Position numbers and translations under genes: made by a program | Notes under the pieces: model-generated | The model's database searches: none | The model's input: only the letters and a program-made list of their open reading frames with translations | Told to the model about the DNA's origin: nothing | Part shown: positions 44,795 through 52,548 of the stretch, piece by piece | Layout: every line of letters begins with the position of its first letter | How positions within the stretch are numbered: position 1 is the first letter of the stretch | Assembly (NCBI GenBank): GCA_910578555.1 | Contig: CAJTPS010000022.1 | Coordinates: 1-63,522, forward strand | DNA from: an uncultured Lachnospiraceae bacterium | Lineage (GTDB): Bacteria; Bacillota; Clostridia; Lachnospirales; Lachnospiraceae | Length of the DNA: 63,522 bases | Direction of reading: 5' to 3'

Positions 44795-46012
44795 ATGGAC
44801 ATATATACAAAAAAGGATGCCGGTCTGCCGGCGATTGCGGGCGGAAAGCCGGTCAGAGAGACGAAGATATATTATGGACACCAGTATATAGATGAGGCGG
44901 ATGTGGAAGCCGTGGTGGATGTGCTGCGGCATGGAGACCTGACGTGCGGTCCCAAGATCAGGGAACTGGAGGACAAGCTGTGCCGTCTGACCGGTGCGAA
45001 GTATGCTGCAGTGTGCAGCAACGGAACGGCAGCGCTTCATATATCGGCGCTGGCGGCCGGTGTAAGCGAAGGAGACGAAGTGATTACGACGCCGATCACG
45101 TTCGCGGCATCCGCCAACTGCGCGTTGTACTGCGGTGCAAGACCTGTTTTTGCAGATATTGATCCGGAGACTTACAATATTGATCCGCAGAAGGTGGAAG
45201 AGGCGGTTACGGAGCGGACCAAAGCGGTGGTTGCAGTGGACTATACGGGGCAATCCGCGGCACTTGATCCGCTCAGAGAAATATGCAGACAACATAATCT
45301 GGTCCTGATAGAGGACGGCGCGCATGTGATCGGTACGAAGTATCGGGGACAGGCGAACGGATCGATCGCCGACATGACGACTTTCAGCTTTCATCCGGTG
45401 AAGACGGTTACCGGGGGAGAGGGCGGAGCGGTATTGACGAACGATGAGGCGCTGTATCAGAAGCTGCTGCTCTACCGGGCGCACGGCATAACGCGGAATG
45501 CGGATCTGATGACTCATGAGCCGGACGGGCCGTGGTATTACGAACAGGTTGATCTGGGCTACAATTACCGCATGACGGATATTCAGGCGGCGCTTATCAT
45601 CAGCCAGCTTGACAAGCTGCCGATGTTCAGCAGGAGAAGGAAGGAAATCGTAGCACGGTACAATGAAGCGTTTGCCGCGCTGCCGTCTCTGTTCGTGCAG
45701 CGGGAGATCCCGGAGTCGGATACCACACGCCATCTGTACATCCTGCGGATCGTGCCGGAGAGGCTTAAGATAGACAGAAAACAGTTCTTTGAAGCGCTGG
45801 CGGCGGAGAACGTGTGCTGTAACGTACATTATATACCGACCTATTATTTTCCGTATTATGAGAAGCTCGGGTACCGGAGAGGGCTGTGCCCCAATGCGGA
45901 GAAACTGTATGAGGAGATTATATCGCTGCCGCTTTACTATGCCATGACAGACGAGGATGTGGAGAGTGTGATCACGGCGGTGACGAGAATCGCTTCCTAC
46001 TATGCGAAATAA
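44795..46012 (+). CDS. pseC: UDP-4-amino-4,6-dideoxy-N-acetyl-altrosamine transaminase
   Basis: This 405-residue DegT-family PLP enzyme carries out the second pseudaminic step, using glutamate to aminate C4 of the PseB product. It has SNGTAALHISALAAGV, the ring-stacking and pyridine-binding motif LIEDGAHVIG and the PLP lysine K203 in SFHPVKTVTGGEGG. YNYRMTDIQAAL follows. The length is slightly longer than H. pylori PseC because of an N-terminal extension of about 25 residues. It is 180 bases after pseB. Confidence 0.95.
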   Translation: MDIYTKKDAGLPAIAGGKPVRETKIYYGHQYIDEADVEAVVDVLRHGDLTCGPKIRELEDKLCRLTGAKYAAVCSNGTAALHISALAAGVSEGDEVITTPITFAASANCALYCGARPVFADIDPETYNIDPQKVEEAVTERTKAVVAVDYTGQSAALDPLREICRQHNLVLIEDGAHVIGTKYRGQANGSIADMTTFSFHPVKTVTGGEGGAVLTNDEALYQKLLLYRAHGITRNADLMTHEPDGPWYYEQVDLGYNYRMTDIQAALIISQLDKLPMFSRRRKEIVARYNEAFAALPSLFVQREIPESDTTRHLYILRIVPERLKIDRKQFFEALAAENVCCNVHYIPTYYFPYYEKLGYRRGLCPNAEKLYEEIISLPLYYAMTDEDVESVITAVTRIASYYAK

Positions 46013-46103
46013 GCAGATTGAGAATGATTGTGAAGGTGCCGGCGCGCGTGCGGAGATGACACATATCCGGCGGCGCTGCGTTTGGGGGTAACAGGAGATC
46101 ACA

Positions 46104-48350
46104 ATGCAGACAAAAGAAATACCGTTAAAAACGAAAATCATATATATTCTGTTCGTATGTTTCTTCATGCTGCTGTTATGGCTCGGAGATGAAGGCGGCA
46201 GACCGCTTGATTATCTGGGTTCGGAACTGCAGCATACGGTAGGCCTGATCGATTCGGATTATGGTCTTCTCTTGCGGGAGAACGTCGCGATGAACGGTAT
46301 TGTGGCTAATACGCCGGCGTATGTTCTGAACCGCGGCAGTTATACGGCACAGATCGAATATCAGGCGGAGCAGAAGGATTCGGTTCTGGAACTGTGGGAA
46401 CAGGGCAGTAAGCTGGCGGCGTGGCCGCTTGACCCTATGCGGACAAATCTTATGGCAGACTTCACGCTCTCCGGCGATGCCAAACAGCTTCGTCTGCAGG
46501 TCAACTACAGCGGTGAGGGAACGCTGACGATCAAGAGTCTGTCGTTGTCGCCGCGAACGGTTTTTTATACGGATACTTACTTCTTTATGTTGCTTTTCCT
46601 GCTATGCAGTCTGATGCTGTGGCGCTGCGTGATACAGGGCAGAGCGCATCTGACGAGGGAGCAGCTTACGGACTACTGTGTCATACTGGGGGTGGCGCTG
46701 CTTGCGACAACGCCGATGATGCAGACATATCTCTATAACGGTGACGATCTGTGTTACCATCTGGCGCGCCTGGAGGGATTGAAGGACGGTATTCTGGACG
46801 GGCAGATTCCGGTTAATATTCTGCCGGATGGTATGCGGGGGAACGGATATCTCAATTCCATGTATCCGTATCTGTTCCTGTATATAGGTGCGTTCCTTCG
46901 GATATGCCGTGTATCGCTTGCCCTGTCGTATAAGGTCCTGATTTTTCTGGCGAATCTCGGTTCGGCGGTCTGCGCTTACGTTGCGATGCGGTCCATGTGC
47001 AAGTCGAGGCGAAGCGTGATACTGGCGGTAGTGCTGTATACACTCATGCCTTACCGGTTTACCAATATTTTTTCCAGAGGAGATCTGGGGGAGATTCTGG
47101 CTTTGACTTTCTGGCCGTTAGTGATTGCCGGACTGTATCATGTGATTCTGGGTGAAAAGAAGAGGTGGTATTATCTTGTGATCGGCGTCAGCGGCATTCT
47201 GCAGAGCCACATCTTAAGCGCGGCGTTTGCGGCGGCGTTTTGTGTAATCACTGCGTTAGTCTACTGTGTGCGCATTGTCAGGGAGCGCAGATATATTGAG
47301 ACCGGCAAGGCGGCGGGCATGTTTCTGCTCTTTAATATGTGGTATCTTGTGCCTTTTGTATATTACTATTTTGTGGGGGATCTGAGTACTGATGTGCTCA
47401 GATGGAGCGGCTATTTTGAACAATCAATTAATCCGTCCAATTTTACCCAGAGTCTCAGCTTATATAATAAACAGTATTTTTCACTGGGACTTGCGCTTCT
47501 GGGCTGTGCCGGAATCGGTGTGATCCGTATTGTGTGTGAGCGGGACGGTGAGAAGACGGATGAGGACGGCTATCTGTTATACTTATTTTTGCTCGGTATC
47601 CTCTTTGCATATATGAGCACGGGGTATTTTCCGAACAGACGGCTGCTTGACAATGCGCTGTTTGAGAATATTGCGACAATGATTCAGTTCCCGTGGCGGT
47701 TCTTAGGACCGGCCTGCGCCTGCATTCTCTTTGTGGGAGCGGTCGGACTGGCGCGGTCACAGATTTTGGCGCCTTATCGTAATGTAATTTTTGCCATGCT
47801 GGTGGGACTCAATCTGCTGATAATCATTTCAGTGCCTGCGGATAATAATCATATGCCGTATGACAATGCGGAGGCGGTGGCTTCCAAGGGACATGAAAGC
47901 AAGCTCGGTACGAGCGTTGGATTGTTCTATCCGCATGAATGGCGCCTTGAAGGCGCTGTGGATGAATCACTGACGACCAGCGTAATCACGTCAGACATGA
48001 GTGCAATAGCAATCAGACAGTATCAGAAGAAGGGCACGAAAGCCGCCGTAGTGTATACGGCAGCTGAGGAGGGCGGTTATATTGAACTGCCGATTCAGAA
48101 TTATAAAGGATACCGCGCCAGCGATGAGAACGGGAACAGACTTGAGATCGGGCAGGGCGACGGCGCCAGGATGCGTTTTGCGGTGCAGGGTGACGGCGCG
48201 GAACATACCATTTATGTGCGTTATGGCCCCAATCCGGTATTTGGCGCAGCGACGCTTGTATCAGCGCTGACTGTGATTGTCACCGTATGGGGAAAGTGGA
48301 GAAAGAAAAGAAAAAACGGTGAATTGCTTGAGAGCACAAGCGTTTTCTGA
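46104..48350 (+). CDS. Large polytopic membrane protein, GT-C-like/PTPS-related family
   Basis: This 748-residue protein has one N-terminal helix, an outside beta-rich domain (about 40-150), and about twelve further helices (about 155-590). After these it has a C-terminal outside domain ending in a last helix and a basic tail. The motif GDDLCYHLARLEGLKDGILDGQIPVNI after the third helix and PYRFTNIFSRGDLGE resemble the family annotated as 6-pyruvoyl-tetrahydropterin synthase-related membrane proteins and YfhO-like GT-C proteins. It may transfer a sugar from a lipid carrier outside the cell. It lies between pseC and lacL. Confidence 0.7.
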   Translation: MQTKEIPLKTKIIYILFVCFFMLLLWLGDEGGRPLDYLGSELQHTVGLIDSDYGLLLRENVAMNGIVANTPAYVLNRGSYTAQIEYQAEQKDSVLELWEQGSKLAAWPLDPMRTNLMADFTLSGDAKQLRLQVNYSGEGTLTIKSLSLSPRTVFYTDTYFFMLLFLLCSLMLWRCVIQGRAHLTREQLTDYCVILGVALLATTPMMQTYLYNGDDLCYHLARLEGLKDGILDGQIPVNILPDGMRGNGYLNSMYPYLFLYIGAFLRICRVSLALSYKVLIFLANLGSAVCAYVAMRSMCKSRRSVILAVVLYTLMPYRFTNIFSRGDLGEILALTFWPLVIAGLYHVILGEKKRWYYLVIGVSGILQSHILSAAFAAAFCVITALVYCVRIVRERRYIETGKAAGMFLLFNMWYLVPFVYYYFVGDLSTDVLRWSGYFEQSINPSNFTQSLSLYNKQYFSLGLALLGCAGIGVIRIVCERDGEKTDEDGYLLYLFLLGILFAYMSTGYFPNRRLLDNALFENIATMIQFPWRFLGPACACILFVGAVGLARSQILAPYRNVIFAMLVGLNLLIIISVPADNNHMPYDNAEAVASKGHESKLGTSVGLFYPHEWRLEGAVDESLTTSVITSDMSAIAIRQYQKKGTKAAVVYTAAEEGGYIELPIQNYKGYRASDENGNRLEIGQGDGARMRFAVQGDGAEHTIYVRYGPNPVFGAATLVSALTVIVTVWGKWRKKRKNGELLESTSVF

Positions 48351-48379
48351 TAGCAGGAAAACGAGAGGAGGATGATATT

Positions 48380-50275
48380 ATGCAGCCTGACATTAAGTGG
48401 CTGGACGATCCGCAGGTGTTTCGGGTGGGACAGCTTCCGGCGCACAGTGACCATAAGATTTACGGCAGTGAGAAAGAGATGAGTGAACAGACAAGCTCAC
48501 TTGTCCAGTCTCTGAACGGTACGTGGCAGTTTGCCTATTCTGTAAATCCGATGAACCGTCCGGCAGACTTCTATCAGCCGGATTATGATGTGAACGGTTT
48601 CGGGGAAATTCAGGTTCCCTGTCATATTCAGATGGCGGGATATGATAAAGTGCATTATATTAATACGATGTATCCCTGGGAAGGTATGGTATATCGCAGA
48701 CCGGCTTACGCGCTTGGAAAAGACAGGACGGAGAACGGATCATTCAGTGAGGCGGACTATAATCCGGTGGGATCGTACCGGAAGGTATTTGACCTAGAAG
48801 AAGGGCTTCGGGGAAAAAGAGTCTGCATCTGCTTCGAGGGTGTGGAGCAGGCGATGTATCTGTGGCTGAACGGGCAGTTCATAGGGTATGCGGAGGACAG
48901 TTTTATCCCTTCGGAATTTGACTTAACCCCTTACATCAAAGACCAGGGTAATGTGCTGGCGGTGGAAGTCTATAAGAACAGTACGGCGGCGTATCTGGAG
49001 GATCAGGACTTCTTTCGGTTTTCCGGTATCTACAGAAATGTCACATTGTATGCAAAACCGAAGCTGCATGTGGAAGATCTGTGGGTGAAGTCGGTGCTTA
49101 TGCCGGATCTGCAGTCTGGAACGCTGGCGCTGCAGATGAAGCTTTCGGGAGAAGCGGGTTATCCGATCGACAAAGCAAAGGCAGAGTATGCGCTGCTTGA
49201 CAGAGAAGGCGGCGTGTGTGTAAGCGGTATGCTGCCGGCTGGAGCGGAGACGGAGCTGGTGCCGCAGACGCTTGAGAAGGTGACGCCGTGGAGCAACGGC
49301 GATCCGTATCTGTACAGGCTTGTGATTACGCTGCGGGACGAAGACGGTGATATCGTGGAGGTCGTTCCCTGCGAGATTGGTTTTCGGCGTATTGAGATTC
49401 GTGATAAAGTCATTTACTTTAACGGCCGGAGACTGGTTATTAACGGTGTCAACCGGCATGAGTGGAGCGCACAGGGCGGCAGGTGTATTACAATGCAGGA
49501 TATGGAATGGGATATCGAGTGTTTTAAGCGCAACAATATTAATGCGGTGAGAACCTGTCATTATCCGGATCAGATTCCGTGGTATGTATTGTGCGACCGA
49601 AACGGGATCTATATGATGTCGGAGACGAACCTCGAGAGCCATGGATCCTGGCAGAAGGTGTTTACGGAGCCGTCGTGGAATGTGCCGGGCAGTCTGCCAG
49701 AGTGGAGAGAGGCAGTTGTGGACAGGGCGAGAAGCAATTTTGAGACATTTAAGAACCATCCGTCCATCCTGTTCTGGTCGCTTGGAAATGAATCCTATGT
49801 CGGGGACGATATTGAGGCGATGCAGACCTTTTTCAAGGAAAAGGACGACAGCAGACTGGTCCACTATGAGGGTGTGATCTATGACCGTGCTTATGAAGAT
49901 ACGGTATCCGAGGTGGAGAGCCGCATGTATGCGACACCCGATGAAATCGTGGAATATCTGGAACATGATCCGAAGAAGCCTTTTATTCTGTGCGAGTATA
50001 TGCATGACATGGGGAACTCCATCGGCGGCATGAAGTCTTATATTGATCTTCTGGATCGATATGAGATGTATCAGGGCGGGTATATATGGGATTATATTGA
50101 CCAAGCGGTTTATGCAAAAGATCGGCTGACAGGACGCAATGTGCTGTGTTACGGTGGTGATTTTGATGACAGACCGAGCGACTATGAGTTCTCCGGTAAC
50201 GGGATCGTGTTTGCCGACAGGACGGAGAAGCCGGCTATGCAGGAGGTGAGATACTATTATGGACTGCACAAATAA
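48380..50275 (+). CDS. lacL: Heterodimeric beta-galactosidase, large subunit
   Basis: This 631-residue GH2 enzyme subunit hydrolyses terminal beta-galactosides. It has the sugar-binding domain (about 40-215), an Ig-like domain (about 220-320) and the TIM barrel (about 325-615). The acid/base is E471 in FWSLGNES and the nucleophile is E539 in ILCEYMHDMGNS. It ends before the small-chain domain, which is encoded by the next gene in another frame. GAGAGGAGG lies eight bases before the ATG. Size and split match LacL of Leuconostoc and Lactobacillus. No signal peptide is present, so it acts in the cytoplasm. Confidence 0.95.
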   Translation: MQPDIKWLDDPQVFRVGQLPAHSDHKIYGSEKEMSEQTSSLVQSLNGTWQFAYSVNPMNRPADFYQPDYDVNGFGEIQVPCHIQMAGYDKVHYINTMYPWEGMVYRRPAYALGKDRTENGSFSEADYNPVGSYRKVFDLEEGLRGKRVCICFEGVEQAMYLWLNGQFIGYAEDSFIPSEFDLTPYIKDQGNVLAVEVYKNSTAAYLEDQDFFRFSGIYRNVTLYAKPKLHVEDLWVKSVLMPDLQSGTLALQMKLSGEAGYPIDKAKAEYALLDREGGVCVSGMLPAGAETELVPQTLEKVTPWSNGDPYLYRLVITLRDEDGDIVEVVPCEIGFRRIEIRDKVIYFNGRRLVINGVNRHEWSAQGGRCITMQDMEWDIECFKRNNINAVRTCHYPDQIPWYVLCDRNGIYMMSETNLESHGSWQKVFTEPSWNVPGSLPEWREAVVDRARSNFETFKNHPSILFWSLGNESYVGDDIEAMQTFFKEKDDSRLVHYEGVIYDRAYEDTVSEVESRMYATPDEIVEYLEHDPKKPFILCEYMHDMGNSIGGMKSYIDLLDRYEMYQGGYIWDYIDQAVYAKDRLTGRNVLCYGGDFDDRPSDYEFSGNGIVFADRTEKPAMQEVRYYYGLHK

Positions 50276-51230
50276 ATTGCGGGTTGTCGTCGGGGATGCG
50301 ATGATCGGGATGCACGGAGAGGGATTCTCTTATCTGTTCTCTGTGGTAAGAGGCGGTATGGAATCTCTTGTCCGCGACGGTAAGGAATGGTTGTACAGGG
50401 CGCCGAAACCCACTTTCTGGCGGGCGCTTACGGATAACGACAGAGGATGCGGATTTGCGCTTAAGAGCGGCATATGGATCGGTGCGGATTGTTTCATCAA
50501 ATGTGTGGATGCAGAGGCGGAGATCGACGGCGTTTCAGTGAAAATGCCGATGGCACCGGCCAATAATGTATACGGCAGTGATGTGGAGGCGGATGCCGCG
50601 ACGATTGTATTTGTCTACGAGACAGTTACCGTGCCCGCGACACGGGTCACGGTGTCCTATGAGGTACATGCGGGTGGGGACATCCATGTCCGCGTGCATT
50701 ACACGGGCAGGGAAGGGCTGCCGGAACTTCCGTTGTTCGGGATGCGTTTTATTATGCCTACATGTGCTGACGGGTACCGCTATGAAGGACTTTCCGGAGA
50801 GACATACCCTGACAGGATGGCGGGCGGTATACCGGGCATATACGAGGTAGAAGGGCTTCCGGTGACGCCGTATCTGGTTCCACAGGACTGCGGTATGCAT
50901 ATGCAGACGAAGTGGGTGGAAGTGTACCGCAGTACAGCGCTCGATCATTCCTGCAAAGAAGAGAGGAAGAGCGGGATCTGTTTCCGTGCGGAGGATGGCG
51001 GAGATATTGCCTTTGCCTGTATTCCGTATACGGCTATGGAACTGGAGAGCGCGACGCACCAGGAGGAACTGCCGCCGCCGAGAAGGACGGTGCTGACCGT
51101 GCTTGGCGCGGTGCGGGGCGTGGGCGGTATCAACAGCTGGGGTGCGGACGTGGAGGCGCCGTACCACATCAGCGCGGAGAGGGATATATCTTACGGATTC
51201 GTGATCGGCGGGGTGAAGGACTGTAGGTGA
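50259..51230 (+). CDS. lacM: Heterodimeric beta-galactosidase, small subunit
   Basis: This 323-residue protein is the Bgal_small_N part of a GH2 beta-galactosidase, with KPTFWRALTDNDRGCGF near the start and PLFGMRFIMPT in the middle. In single-chain LacZ the same region closes the active site. It starts inside lacL with a 17-base overlap and has its own AGGAGGTGAG eight bases before the ATG. That is the same arrangement as lactic-acid-bacterial lacL/lacM, so it is a real subunit rather than a frameshift product. A terminator follows. Confidence 0.94.
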   Translation: MDCTNKLRVVVGDAMIGMHGEGFSYLFSVVRGGMESLVRDGKEWLYRAPKPTFWRALTDNDRGCGFALKSGIWIGADCFIKCVDAEAEIDGVSVKMPMAPANNVYGSDVEADAATIVFVYETVTVPATRVTVSYEVHAGGDIHVRVHYTGREGLPELPLFGMRFIMPTCADGYRYEGLSGETYPDRMAGGIPGIYEVEGLPVTPYLVPQDCGMHMQTKWVEVYRSTALDHSCKEERKSGICFRAEDGGDIAFACIPYTAMELESATHQEELPPPRRTVLTVLGAVRGVGGINSWGADVEAPYHISAERDISYGFVIGGVKDCR

Positions 51231-51239
51231 CATTTTATG

Positions 51240-51272
51240 AAAACGGTGTAGCTTATATGCTATGCCGTTTTT
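51240..51272 (+). terminator. Terminator of the pseBC-lacLM unit
   Basis: AAAACGG (51240-51246) pairs with CCGTTTT (51265-51271), extended inward by TGTAGC/GCTATG with one wobble, then a run of T. Confidence 0.85.
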
Positions 51273-51368
51273 GGCGTCTGTTCTCTGTGGACGGCTTAAC
51301 GAGGATAAGGCAGTAACTGCGCATATCTTTTGCACAATGAAGCAGGAGAAACACTTGAGCCCTTACAC

Positions 51369-51397
51369 TTGACATATCTGCGAAAATTCATCACAAT
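51369..51397 (+). promoter_or_regulatory. Promoter of the second pse unit
   Basis: A perfect TTGACA (51369-51374) is 17 bases before CACAAT (51392-51397), giving a leader of about 80 bases. Confidence 0.6.
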
Positions 51398-51485
51398 AGA
51401 GGCATGCGGGTAACAGCGGGGACGATATAGAGATTGACGCCGTTTCCGTAATATTATCATACAGACAGAGCGAGAGTATTAATAC

Positions 51486-52517
51486 ATGAAACTCAGCATT
51501 ATCGTGCCGGTATACAACATGGCATCTGACCAAAAACTGGAATATTGTATGGACTCCCTCGTCAATCAGGCGATGGAGGACTATGAGATCATAGCCGTGG
51601 ACGACTGCTCCACGGATCAGTCTTATGCGATTCTGCAGGAGTACGCGCGCCGCTTTCCGGACAAGGTACGCGCGGTACACTCTGAGGTGAACAAACATCA
51701 GGGCGGGGCGAAGAACATCGGACTGAGAATGGCGCAGGGGGACTGGATCGGCTTCATAGACAGTGATGACTGGATCACGCCGGATATGTATCCGAAGCTG
51801 ATTGCGCGGGCGGAAGAGACGGGTGCGGATCTGGCGGGCTGTGACTACTGCCTGACAGAGGAACACTCTATGCAGGTCGGAAAGATCGTTCCGAATAATA
51901 AGCGTGAACAGAGCGGCCCGCTTAATACGGAGAAGCGTCGCAGCCTGATTCTGGACGGCGGCAGCCTTGTGGTGAAGATATTCAGGCGGTCCATGATTCT
52001 GGAAAACGGGCTCTGGTTTCCGGAAAATATATTTTATGAAGACAATGCACTCGGTAATTCCTATCTGGTGCTGGCGAAGCATTTCGAGTATATCGAGGAG
52101 CCGATGTATTACTACTATCAGCATGATTCCTCCACTGTACACACGATTTCGACGAAACGGTGTGAAGATCGCATGGCAGCAGGCCGTCTGATGCTGGAGG
52201 AAGCACGCCGGCACGGTTACTACGATGAATACAAGCCGGAACTGGAGTACAGTTTCACGCTTTTATTTTATATAAATACTCTCTTTACTTATATGGCGGG
52301 AGTGGGCAGTACGAAGTATGGTTTCGTGCGGGCGATGGGACAGGAAATGCGGCGGACGTTTCCGGACTTTATGCAGAATCCGTATTATCAGGAGCGGACC
52401 CACGCGGAAGAGAAGAAATTGATTCGGATGCAGCAGCGTTCCACACTTTTCTTTCTATTGTATTATAAGCTGCTGTGGGCATACCGCAGATGGAGAAAGA
52501 CGCGGAAAAACGATTAA
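51486..52517 (+). CDS. GT2 glycosyltransferase
   Basis: This 343-residue GT2 enzyme has LSIIVPVYNMASDQKLEYCMDSL, AVDDCSTDQSY, HQGGAKNIGLRMAQGDWIGFIDSDDWITPDMY and the acceptor-side NIFYEDNALGNSY. A basic tail ends it. The ribosome site is weak. Being first in the unit that carries the PseG, PseF and PseI functions, it probably acts on the same repeat unit. Confidence 0.9.
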   Translation: MKLSIIVPVYNMASDQKLEYCMDSLVNQAMEDYEIIAVDDCSTDQSYAILQEYARRFPDKVRAVHSEVNKHQGGAKNIGLRMAQGDWIGFIDSDDWITPDMYPKLIARAEETGADLAGCDYCLTEEHSMQVGKIVPNNKREQSGPLNTEKRRSLILDGGSLVVKIFRRSMILENGLWFPENIFYEDNALGNSYLVLAKHFEYIEEPMYYYYQHDSSTVHTISTKRCEDRMAAGRLMLEEARRHGYYDEYKPELEYSFTLLFYINTLFTYMAGVGSTKYGFVRAMGQEMRRTFPDFMQNPYYQERTHAEEKKLIRMQQRSTLFFLLYYKLLWAYRRWRKTRKND

Positions 52518-52548
52518 ATCTTAAGCGTGATTACTTCAAGGAGTATGG

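Noticed and set aside
48923..50269. Long open frame on the minus strand opposite lacL
   Set aside because: It mirrors codon bias of lacL, has no ribosome site and no recognisable family. The same applies to long minus-strand frames at 15740-16816 and 44750-46168.
48380..51230. Frameshifted single lacZ gene
   Set aside because: lacM has its own strong ribosome site and the overlap and sizes match known LacL/LacM pairs.
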